Assembly: GCA_964533645.1 (NCBI GenBank)
Contig: CAZHMQ010000009.1
Span: forward strand, 1-35,475
Direction: 5' to 3'
Length of the DNA: 35,475 nucleotides
Origin: JABDBK01 sp964533645
Lineage (GTDB): Bacteria > Pseudomonadota > Gammaproteobacteria > DSM-16500
Shown: piece by piece, positions 7,431 to 14,721 of the stretch
Position numbering within the stretch: position 1 is the first letter of the stretch
Layout: each line of letters begins with the position of its first letter
Position numbers and translations under genes: made by a program
Notes under the pieces: model-generated
The model's database searches: none
What the model was told of the DNA's origin: nothing
What the model saw: the letters and a program-made list of their open reading frames with translations, nothing else

Positions 7431-9056
7431 ATGAGCACGACTCGCTCCAGCATATCTTTTTTTCAACATAATAAACCTTTATCAACAAAACTTTATGATG
7501 CATTTATTTGGGCATATGAGCATTCTCCGATTAATTTCTCAACTTTCACAGGCATTCATCATCCTGATGTTTCACGCTTAACTGGTAATCTATTCCTAGG
7601 ACGATTACAACATGCCTCAGAAGACAATGGAAAAAAATTAGGTGAAGAAATAAATGCATTGGCTGAAGTTGCACTCAAAGATAAACGTGGAATTGTTTAT
7701 TGTAGCTATGGCAACACCCCTATGCTGCTAATCGCAAATCCAAAATATATAGAACAAGTTGCTATCATAAATGATAGCAACACCGATAAACAGGAAATAT
7801 TAGCCCCTTTTAATCATATTTTTGGCGGAAAAAATTTATTCGGGATGAAAGTTAGTGATGAATGGCGAGCCAAAAGAAATACGCTTAAAGAATGGATATT
7901 CGAGGACAAAGCGTTAGATAATGTTACTGAAAAAATGCAAACTATTATTGATGAATATCTTCAGAAACTAGAAAGCAAAAATGCTGATGTCGTAAAAATT
8001 CCTTCTGTTGAAAAATTTATGGTTTCTATTGCTATGGATTTATTTACACGTAGCATACTTGACGCTCCATCACTTGAGAGCAAAGTCGATACTATTTCAT
8101 CAGGATTTGGCACGGCGCTCACAAGTTCATCTAATCTACAAAACGTTGCATTGTTAAGATTAAACGCTATTGCACAATATTTTCACTTAAAAACCACGGG
8201 TAATCTTGATAAAGAAAGAATAAATTTACAGTCAATTATTACAGAAACTTTTTTAAGTCCTAATTATCAAATTTTAAAAGACACTCATAATATATTACAA
8301 AAACATTTTCAAAAGTCTGACAATAAGCAAACCATGTTAGCAAATGCCTATGAGGATGCTGCATTATTGTTACTTGCTGGACATGAAACGACTTCGCGCT
8401 TATTACAATTTACCTTAATGCAATTAGCAAATCATCCAAAAGTGTTAAAAAAAATTCGCGAAGAAATTAACACAAATAGACCTGAAAATGACCAATGGAC
8501 TCGCGATGACTTGAAAAAAATGAGTTATTTAACTAAAGTATTAAAAGAATCTCTACGCCTCAATCCTCCTATACCTATTATCCCTCGCGTAGCAACAAAG
8601 TCATTTATTATTGCTGACATACCTCCCTGTAAATCAAAAAAAGAGTACGATGAAGCATATGCTAATAGAGATGTTACACAAGACATTGTGATATCTAAAG
8701 GAACTATTCTTGTTATATCCCCCTTAGTGACGCACAAAATGGCTTCTTTATATAAAGATCCTTTAACCTTTAATCCTGAGCGATTCACTCACGATGATAT
8801 TTTTACATCCCGCCATCTGGATAATGACAATCCTTATGCTTGGTTTCCATTCGGACTAGGCAGAAGAGATTGCCCAGGACGTAAAATGGCGCTGCAAGAA
8901 GCAATGCTTACTCTCATTAAATTAGTTGATAAATTTGATTTTACAATAGATGTAGCAAAAGAAACTGATCAGCTATTTCAAACCTATATTCAAGGAACAC
9001 TCAGACACAAAGGAGAAGTAAGCGCTGAATTTAAAGCACGGCCGCTCAAGGGTTAG
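7431..9056 (+). CDS. Cytochrome P450
   Basis: 541 residues, somewhat longer than a typical soluble bacterial P450. All hallmarks are present: the I-helix oxygen-activation motif AGHETT (residues 316-321), the K-helix ExxR (E373-R376 in KESLRLNPP), the FNPERF meander motif, and the haem loop WFPFGLGRRDCPGRK with the axial cysteine at C481. No N-terminal membrane anchor is seen, so it is probably cytosolic. An extra charged segment (PPCKSKKEYDEAYANRD) lies between ExxR and PERF. P450s of this kind hydroxylate fatty acids or other hydrophobic compounds; the substrate is not readable here. No ferredoxin or reductase gene is adjacent. The start ATG 7431 follows AAGGAAAA. The last 4 bp overlap the end of the convergent FadL-type gene. 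Confidence 0.96.
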   Translation: MSTTRSSISFFQHNKPLSTKLYDAFIWAYEHSPINFSTFTGIHHPDVSRLTGNLFLGRLQHASEDNGKKLGEEINALAEVALKDKRGIVYCSYGNTPMLLIANPKYIEQVAIINDSNTDKQEILAPFNHIFGGKNLFGMKVSDEWRAKRNTLKEWIFEDKALDNVTEKMQTIIDEYLQKLESKNADVVKIPSVEKFMVSIAMDLFTRSILDAPSLESKVDTISSGFGTALTSSSNLQNVALLRLNAIAQYFHLKTTGNLDKERINLQSIITETFLSPNYQILKDTHNILQKHFQKSDNKQTMLANAYEDAALLLLAGHETTSRLLQFTLMQLANHPKVLKKIREEINTNRPENDQWTRDDLKKMSYLTKVLKESLRLNPPIPIIPRVATKSFIIADIPPCKSKKEYDEAYANRDVTQDIVISKGTILVISPLVTHKMASLYKDPLTFNPERFTHDDIFTSRHLDNDNPYAWFPFGLGRRDCPGRKMALQEAMLTLIKLVDKFDFTIDVAKETDQLFQTYIQGTLRHKGEVSAEFKARPLKG

Positions 9057-10291
9057 ATATTTAACGTTAATTTCAGTGAAACAGAGTCTCCAGAAGCTTT
9101 ATTGACACCTTCAACAAAGTTTCTGGAACTTGTAATACTAATATTTTTATTTAACATAAAAGAATGCGCATAACTACCATCAATAATGATTTTTTTAGTA
9201 ATATTATAGCCAGTCGATGCCCCAACAATAACATTATCGCCATTATCTATTTGATAATTTCCATTAGAAGGTGACGGAACATAACTGCTCGCAACACGAA
9301 ACACCCAAGCCGGGGTTATATAATATTGACTGCCTACTGTTACATTCCAAGTATTATGAAAATTATAGTGTACCTTTGCATGTGGTAAAATAATCGCTTG
9401 AGTACCTATCTGATTTGCAATGTTATAGATGTTTACATCTTTAAAAATATTCCATTGTATATACTGAATAGTAGCGATAAATCCTAGATCACGGGTCACA
9501 AAACGACCGAGAGTCAATATACTTCTTGCTGGTATCCAATAATTAAAATGATAATTATAAACAGTTAAACCAGGATGACCGCTTACAGAACTGCTACCGT
9601 TAAATTCGTAGGCCATTGCGCTTCTATAATTAAAACCAACAAGTGTAGATTTAGCGGGTTTTAATAATATTCCAATATCTTGCCCCCAACTCGTACCACT
9701 TGAATCATTATGACTTTTGCTATCAGGTATATTTAAACTTGGCAATCCAGAAACAGGTTCGGTAATGAAATATGCTTTTGAAAAATTAAATCCTGCCCCT
9801 ATTGAAAGATATTCATTTATTTTCAATCCCAATGATGGAATCAAATTAATATCTTCGACTTGATTACTGGACTGAACATAACGCAAAATAGAATTTCCAT
9901 CGATATCTCGATTAAAATCATTTGCAACGACTGCTAAACCCCATGTTATTTTAGGAGTCACTGGCGTTGCTAAATACACCGAAGGTAAATAAAAAGTTGA
10001 ATGGGAATTCGAGGCACCCGATTGTGTATAACCCGTTATTTTTTGGGTAGCGTCGCCAGTAAATTCACTTTGTAAAAAAGCAACTGAACCAAGCATCACA
10101 AATTGGGGATTATTTAATAATGTTAAGGCTGCAGGATTAAAATAACTTGCCGTCGCATCATTAACAACAGCCGTTCCCATGGTTGATTCTATGAATGAAG
10201 CATAAACAGACGATGATAATAGTAGTAAGAGACCCGCAACAAAGCTATATCGCAATTTTTCATTACCAACAAAATTTCCCTGTTTAGACAT
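9053..10291 (-). CDS. OMPP1/FadL/TodX-family outer-membrane transport protein
   Basis: 412 residues with a signal peptide ending near SSSVYA (about residue 32). The mature N-terminus (STMGTAVVNDATASYFNPAA) has the family pattern in which the early hatch region ends in a YxNPAAL motif. The rest is typical beta-barrel sequence with alternating aromatic strands, and the C-terminus DSVSLKLTLNI fits a final outer-membrane strand. FadL-type proteins pass long-chain fatty acids or aromatic hydrocarbons across the outer membrane by lateral diffusion. The ribosome site AAAGGA precedes ATG 10291. The end overlaps the P450 end by 4 bp, so this convergent pair may take up and then oxidise one hydrophobic substrate; that link is inference. 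Confidence 0.9.
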   Translation of the reverse strand: MSKQGNFVGNEKLRYSFVAGLLLLLSSSVYASFIESTMGTAVVNDATASYFNPAALTLLNNPQFVMLGSVAFLQSEFTGDATQKITGYTQSGASNSHSTFYLPSVYLATPVTPKITWGLAVVANDFNRDIDGNSILRYVQSSNQVEDINLIPSLGLKINEYLSIGAGFNFSKAYFITEPVSGLPSLNIPDSKSHNDSSGTSWGQDIGILLKPAKSTLVGFNYRSAMAYEFNGSSSVSGHPGLTVYNYHFNYWIPARSILTLGRFVTRDLGFIATIQYIQWNIFKDVNIYNIANQIGTQAIILPHAKVHYNFHNTWNVTVGSQYYITPAWVFRVASSYVPSPSNGNYQIDNGDNVIVGASTGYNITKKIIIDGSYAHSFMLNKNISITSSRNFVEGVNKASGDSVSLKLTLNI

Positions 10292-10427
10292 TCAAATCCT
10301 TTAAGAAATAGTATATTTAAACTCAGGAGAGCCCGTAGTTCGAGTTAATTTTTGTTTGAAAAAAGGTAATGCAACTGATGGTGTAACCTCAGTATCTTTT
10401 GGTGTTTCACTAGGACATATTTAGTCT

Positions 10428-10494
10428 CTTTTGTCATCTTACTAGGGTCTGTTGATAGTTGGTTAACAGATCCCATTATGCAAGATGACAAAAA
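10428..10494. repeat. Imperfect palindromic repeat
   Basis: Nested inverted repeats: outer arms CTTTTGTCATCTT (10428-10440) and AAGATGACAAAAA (10482-10494), inner arms GGGTCTGTT (10445-10453) and AACAGATCCC (10465-10474). The whole could fold into one long hairpin between the FadL-type gene and the DUF378 gene. It shares words (TTTTGTCAT, AGGGTCTGTT) with the palindromic family at 27627-27769 and is probably a decayed or related copy. Confidence 0.6.
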
Positions 10495-10528
10495 TAGTTT
10501 CAACCCAAGCAGATTAACCTTGAATTAA

Positions 10529-10738
10529 CTAGACATTACCTGTCTTAGGTTTTTGAAACTTAACATAAAGCAAATAACATGCGCCTAAGCCAACTACTAT
10601 GTAAATAAGACGAGCAATGAATGACTCACCAAATATCATAGAGACAACATTAAGATTGAGTAGGCCAATTAAAAGCCAATTGATACCGCCAATGATAACT
10701 AAAACCCATGAGATTGTACCTAACATAGCAGAATTCAT
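10529..10738 (-). CDS. DUF378-family small membrane protein
   Basis: 69 residues, two hydrophobic segments (about 8-30 and 41-60). The pattern SWVLVIIGGINWLLIGLLNLNVV is the DUF378 signature (GGxNWxLxG), a family of small inner-membrane proteins of unknown function found in many bacteria. The start ATG 10738 has a strong ribosome site (AAAGGAGT) 8-9 bp upstream. It stands alone between the palindromic repeat and the repeat that ends the ankH-like operon. Confidence 0.88.
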   Translation of the reverse strand: MNSAMLGTISWVLVIIGGINWLLIGLLNLNVVSMIFGESFIARLIYIVVGLGACYLLYVKFQKPKTGNV

Positions 10739-10837
10739 GATGATTTAACTCCTTTTAAACAATCACAAAAAATAGATGAGACATATCGCCATGAATAATA
10801 CCATATCTTATTCTTAGCAAACAATTATTTTAAACAC

Positions 10838-10914
10838 AAAAAAGCGTTTTCCGGGATAACGATCTTCTAAGATAAGCACAAAAAAGCGTTGTGCTTATCT
10901 TAGAATTCACGTTA
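10838..10914 (-). repeat. Stop-codon-associated palindromic repeat, copy 1 (possible terminator)
   Basis: About 75 bp nearly identical to 14648-14721. It contains a perfect 14-bp stem, TAAGATAAGCACAA (10868-10881) and TTGTGCTTATCTTA (10889-10902), with a 7-base loop, plus the shared words AAAAGCGTTTTCCGGGATAA and GAATTCACGTTA. The last three bases are the TAA stop of the ankH-like gene on the minus strand. Read in that direction it gives a stem just after the stop codon and a T-rich stretch further on, so it may end or protect the transcript. Confidence 0.75.
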
Positions 10915-12300
10915 CTTTATAAAGTTAAAGTTCCTCATTCGCCGCATAAAAGCTCGACCTTCTTCACTTTGATCTTCATAAACATAAGACTTAATGTAGT
11001 TTTCCAACACATATCGAAAATCAGGCAAGGTTAGTACCTCTAAAATTTCCGCACTTCTTTCTTTATCAAGAGGACTCTGATCCTTACAACACTGAAATAA
11101 AATGGCCGCTAAAATTTCTGCTTTACATACTTTACGTAAATAATCACTATGTTTAAAACTTTGTATGCAAAAATTTAATGCGCGCGTCTTATTCCATTCA
11201 CGCCACTGATTAAAAAAATTTAAAGCCATGTTTTTATAACGTGATATATTATCTTTAAAATCTTTAGCTTGTGAAAACATTAAAAATAATAATGCGGGAA
11301 TACATGCCTCAACATTTGCCCAAGAACAATTACCGCTAATTTGTGCGTTAACTTTTAATTCAGTGATGGGCTCTAAACCTAATATATCAGGTAAATCGAT
11401 GTTAATAAAATCGCTGGATTGTTTAACAAAAATAATTTGTTTTATTAAATCTAATGTTAAACGCTGTGTTTGTGTGATTTTATAAAACATCACATTATCA
11501 TAAAGACGACTGTCCTCACGTCTATCACATTTAATGAATATATGTCCTGCTTTAATAAATGTAATAGCATGCCCTTCATAAGCAACCGGCATAAGAAGAG
11601 GTTCTTGTTTTAAAAGTTTATCAATATCTTCGCGATGATTATTGATATCAACTCGATATTGTTGATACGTTGCAAGATGTGCCGCACGATTAATAACATC
11701 GACAATGAGTTGTGAATGACGTTGATATTGACGCAAATGTCTTGCGGCAAAATGTCCTCTAAATTGTGCAACAGACTCTGCAATAATAGCTAAACTAAAT
11801 TCTAAATAAAATCCTTCAAAATCGAGTTCAACATAATTATTTTGTGTATCAATAATATCAGCGGTGCCCACGAGCTCAAATATATGACCTAATAATTTTG
11901 CATTAATATAATCTTGCGCGAAATCAAGTCGAGCGCCGTACTGCAATAGAAGATTCTTTAATGTAGATTGCTCACGTAATAATGGCATCACCAAAGCAGG
12001 CTGACCTGCAAACGTATAACTGTTCGGATTAGCGCCTCTATCCAATAACAAGCGTGTAAAAAGAATATTGTTATTTTCGGCAGTCCATTGTAATGCTGTT
12101 CCGCCTGTCGCGTCTTGTAAATTTACATCAGCTCCGTAATCCATAAGGATTTTTGCAATCTTGATATTATCTGCAATAGCTGCTTCAATCAATGGTGTAA
12201 AACCATATTCATCCAGTGCATTAATATCTTCACGAGACTGCAATCGATGCATGACTTCATCCATACGTTCTTCGATAATGGCATCAGCAAGTGTTATCAT
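10912..12300 (-). CDS. Ankyrin-repeat protein, AnkH/LegA3-like effector candidate
   Basis: 462 residues. N-terminal ankyrin repeats cover about residues 1-125 (GFTPLIEAAIADNIKIAKIL, GGTALQWTAENNN, GQPALVMPLL). The larger C-terminal part has a GHAITFIKAGH stretch (H244) and GNCSWANVEA (C325), which look like the His and Cys of a papain-like cysteine-protease fold in permuted order; catalysis is not shown. The length and layout match what I recall of Legionella AnkH/LegA3 (Lpg2300), a core Dot/Icm effector with ankyrin repeats and a cysteine-protease-like domain. The identification is from memory of the family. The ATG at 12300 is preceded by GAAGAG and lies 15 bp after the small charged protein, within one minus-strand operon. 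No signal peptide is present. Confidence 0.75.
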   Translation of the reverse strand: MITLADAIIEERMDEVMHRLQSREDINALDEYGFTPLIEAAIADNIKIAKILMDYGADVNLQDATGGTALQWTAENNNILFTRLLLDRGANPNSYTFAGQPALVMPLLREQSTLKNLLLQYGARLDFAQDYINAKLLGHIFELVGTADIIDTQNNYVELDFEGFYLEFSLAIIAESVAQFRGHFAARHLRQYQRHSQLIVDVINRAAHLATYQQYRVDINNHREDIDKLLKQEPLLMPVAYEGHAITFIKAGHIFIKCDRREDSRLYDNVMFYKITQTQRLTLDLIKQIIFVKQSSDFINIDLPDILGLEPITELKVNAQISGNCSWANVEACIPALLFLMFSQAKDFKDNISRYKNMALNFFNQWREWNKTRALNFCIQSFKHSDYLRKVCKAEILAAILFQCCKDQSPLDKERSAEILEVLTLPDFRYVLENYIKSYVYEDQSEEGRAFMRRMRNFNFIK

Positions 12301-12315
12301 AGTGCGCTCTTCATA

Positions 12316-12804
12316 CTAATACGGTCGTGGTTTAGGATTAAATCCTGGTTGGTAATTTAATCTTAATTTATTTTCATTTTTGTTTTCTAATTCTTGTTTT
12401 TGTTCTTGATTCGTTTCTGCCGTATTTTCACTTGGTATAGCACTAATTTTTTGATCTCGTATACCGCTAAATTTAACGGCAATAGGATGTGTTTTATATT
12501 TTGAATAAGTACCTCCACCTCCTATCCCCATCTCTCCTTTATAAGCACTACGAGTCATTAAATTAGCAGGACCTTCTTTAGCTTCTTTGCGTTCTTTACG
12601 AGTGGTTTTTTGCTTGTCCACGCGGGCTTTATGGAGATCTTTATGGACTGCCTGAAGGCGTTTTAGTTCTTCCGGTGATAGAGCATCATCACGTTGTTCT
12701 GTAGACGCAATATCGTGATAACGAAACTCTATACCACTCGACGAACCACCCTTATCATCATCCTCATCTTCATGATTTTTATTATAATTTTCATTAATTT
12801 TCAT
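12316..12804 (-). CDS. Small charged, probably disordered protein of unknown function
   Basis: 162 residues from ATG 12804 (MKINENYNKN), preferred to an upstream opening at 12918 because that extension (MCRRFVYFFY...) is unlike the rest and includes the intergenic AT-rich region. The ribosome site is weak (TTAGGTAAC). The sequence is highly hydrophilic: an acidic patch (HEDEDDDKGGSSS), a helical basic segment (LSPEELKRLQAVHKDLHKAR, then KQKTTRKERKEAKEG), a glycine patch (GIGGGG), a Gln/Glu/Asn-rich stretch and the end FNPKPRPY. There is no signal peptide or membrane segment. I do not recognise the family. Its place directly before the AnkH-like gene suggests a partner, chaperone or second effector; this is inference. 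Confidence 0.7.
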   Translation of the reverse strand: MKINENYNKNHEDEDDDKGGSSSGIEFRYHDIASTEQRDDALSPEELKRLQAVHKDLHKARVDKQKTTRKERKEAKEGPANLMTRSAYKGEMGIGGGGTYSKYKTHPIAVKFSGIRDQKISAIPSENTAETNQEQKQELENKNENKLRLNYQPGFNPKPRPY

Positions 12805-12971
12805 AAAGTTACCTAAATCCATAAACCAGAGATTATATGATAGATTATAGCAAGAATTGAGAAATTTTATACTTACCACTCGATCTGTATAAAAGAAATA
12901 CACAAACCTACGACACACCCTAGAAGTAATGCAACATCAGTCGCTTTTTTAAACGACTGATGTGTTTTGCT

Positions 12972-14081
12972 TTAAAGATCCAACAACACTGCAGCAATCC
13001 AAGGAAAGGCAACGGTGACATCGCTCTGAATAATTTGATAATAACTTTTAGTCGATAACTTATCCCAAGTAATTTTTTCCTTACCACCCGCTCCAGAATA
13101 TGAACCATAAGACATAGGTGAAGAACCAATTTCAATAAATCCAGCCCAATCACGTACCTTAGGTAATTGCAAATCATGTTTTAATGAAGGAACTACGCAA
13201 ATAGGGAAATCCGCTGCAATACCACCGCCTAATTGTAAAAAGGCAATAGGATGTTTTTTCGAATTTTCCATATACCAATCATAAAGCAAAGTAAAATATT
13301 CTAAACCTGATTTCATAATATTTTGGTCTAGCATAATTTTTTTATCTTTTCGGTATTTACCATTATAGGTATAACTTGCAAAGATATTTCCCATAGTTGA
13401 ATCTTCAAACCCAGGCACGACAATAGGTATATTTTTTTTATACGCCGCATAAGTCCAACAATCATTAGGATTTGCATTGATATCAGGTTTGATCAAACCT
13501 TCTGAATATAATCTTCTAAAATATTCGTGCGGAAAATAACGTTCGCCATTTTTTTGTGCCTTTTGCCACATGTTAAGTAAATGCGGTTCCATGATACGTA
13601 CACTTTCTTCTTCAGGTAAAAAAGTATCTGTAATTCGACGGAATCCTGCGTCACGCAACTCAGCTTCTTGATCACGTGTTAATTCCGTATAACTTGGAAT
13701 ATATGCGTAATGCGAATGAGCTACATAACGATAATAAGATTCTTCGTGGTTAGCACCTGTTGCTGAAACGAGATGTACTTTATCTTGCTCAATCAATTCA
13801 GCAAGCATGACACCCACTTGAAATGAACTCAATCCACCAGCAATAGTCACCACTAACTTACCATCATTTGCTAAATGATTTTTGAGCCAATAGGCAGCAT
13901 CTAACGTTGAACCACCATTACAGTGCCTTAATGTTTGTTCTGCAAAAGCACTTACGGGTGATTTTGATTTTTTGACATGTTTACTCAGCGTATCTGAAAG
14001 TGATTTTTCAACTTTCATATTCGATGATATTTTAATATGTTTTTTAAGATTGGAGGATAGTTTTTTTACTTTATTGGTCAT
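12972..14081 (-). CDS. Deoxyhypusine-synthase-like protein (DHS/homospermidine synthase family)
   Basis: 369 residues. The NAD-dependent DHS fold is visible as TIAGGLSSFQVGVML, SATGANHEE, IPIVVPGFEDSTMGN, LQLGGGIAADFP (GGG at 285-287) and the C-terminal GSYSGAGGKEK-ITWDKL. The last contains the lysine (K341) aligned with the catalytic lysine of human DHS, with the preceding Trp and Glu also kept. Bacteria lack eIF5A, so the substrate is not the deoxyhypusine precursor; bacterial relatives make homospermidine or related polyamines, or are uncharacterised. The region after GGG (ADFP) differs from the HH of eukaryotic DHS, as in other bacterial DHS-like proteins I recall. The ATG at 14081 overlaps the ppiB stop (ATGA), so the pair is translationally coupled. 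Confidence 0.88.
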   Translation of the reverse strand: MTNKVKKLSSNLKKHIKISSNMKVEKSLSDTLSKHVKKSKSPVSAFAEQTLRHCNGGSTLDAAYWLKNHLANDGKLVVTIAGGLSSFQVGVMLAELIEQDKVHLVSATGANHEESYYRYVAHSHYAYIPSYTELTRDQEAELRDAGFRRITDTFLPEEESVRIMEPHLLNMWQKAQKNGERYFPHEYFRRLYSEGLIKPDINANPNDCWTYAAYKKNIPIVVPGFEDSTMGNIFASYTYNGKYRKDKKIMLDQNIMKSGLEYFTLLYDWYMENSKKHPIAFLQLGGGIAADFPICVVPSLKHDLQLPKVRDWAGFIEIGSSPMSYGSYSGAGGKEKITWDKLSTKSYYQIIQSDVTVAFPWIAAVLLDL

Positions 14082-14590
14082 TCTTTAGTCTCACATGCAT
14101 TACTAACAATAGCTTTTTCTATTTCAATAGGGTTAACGGGTACATCTTGATGACCTGATCGACTTGTTGTAGAAACAGCTTTAATTTTATCAACGACATC
14201 CATACCATCAACGACTTTACCAAATACACAATAACCCCAACCGCTTTCTGTTTCTGAACGAAAATTGAGAAAATCATTATCAGCTACATTAATAAAAAAT
14301 TGTGCGGATGCAGAATGAGGATCCGATGTTCTCGCCATCGCAATCGTACCCCGCTTATTTAAACCACCAGTATTCGCTTCATTTTTAATAGGAGATTTTG
14401 TTTTCTTCTGCTTCATGTCAGCATCAAAACCGCCACCCTGTATCATAAACCCATTGATAACACGGTGAAATATACTGCCATCGTAATAACCTTCTTTCAC
14501 ATATGCTAAAAAGTTATTAGCGGTGACCGGGGTTTTTTCAAAATCTAGCTCTATCGTAATAGCGCCCTGATTCGTTTGTAAAATGATCAT
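14078..14590 (-). CDS. ppiB: Cyclophilin-type peptidyl-prolyl cis-trans isomerase
   Basis: 170 residues, a single cyclophilin domain of PpiB size without a signal peptide, so cytosolic. Active-site motifs are SIFHRVINGFMIQGGG (Phe, His, Arg, Gln), ASAQFFINVADNDFLNF and GYCVFGKVVDGMDVVDKI. It catalyses cis-trans isomerisation of X-Pro bonds during folding. The start ATG 14590 has TGAGGAA upstream. It is the first gene of the minus-strand run that continues, by a 4-bp overlap, into the DHS-like gene and ends with the AnkH-like gene. The final residues (NACETKE) form a short extension beyond the domain. Confidence 0.95.
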   Translation of the reverse strand: MIILQTNQGAITIELDFEKTPVTANNFLAYVKEGYYDGSIFHRVINGFMIQGGGFDADMKQKKTKSPIKNEANTGGLNKRGTIAMARTSDPHSASAQFFINVADNDFLNFRSETESGWGYCVFGKVVDGMDVVDKIKAVSTTSRSGHQDVPVNPIEIEKAIVSNACETKE

Positions 14591-14647
14591 TATTATTCCT
14601 CATTAAAGTTAGCCGCACAGCATACCAGAGCAGAAGATCCCGGACAA

Positions 14648-14721
14648 ACAAAAAGCGTTTTCCGGGATAACGATCTTCTAAGATAAGCACAAAAAGCATG
14701 CTTATCTAAGAATTCACGTTA
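14648..14721 (-). repeat. Stop-codon-associated palindromic repeat, copy 2 (possible terminator)
   Basis: Near-identical to 10838-10914 and again ending on the TAA stop of a minus-strand gene (pbpC; bases 14719-14721). The stem is shorter here (AGATAAGC 14681-14688 with GCTTATCT 14700-14707). A second inverted pair, AGAAGATCCCGGA (14632-14644) with TCCGGG and ATCTTCT (14661-14679), lies just outside the shared part and is missing from copy 1. Confidence 0.75.

Noticed and set aside
12804..12918. Upstream extension of the small charged protein (MCRRFVYFFY onward)
   Set aside because: The added residues are hydrophobic and Cys/Tyr/Phe-rich, unlike the rest, and correspond to AT-rich intergenic DNA; ATG 12804 is the better start.
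12920..13177. Minus-strand frame of 85 residues inside the DHS-like gene
   Set aside because: Shadow of the DHS-like gene in another frame; composition and lack of a ribosome site argue against a gene.
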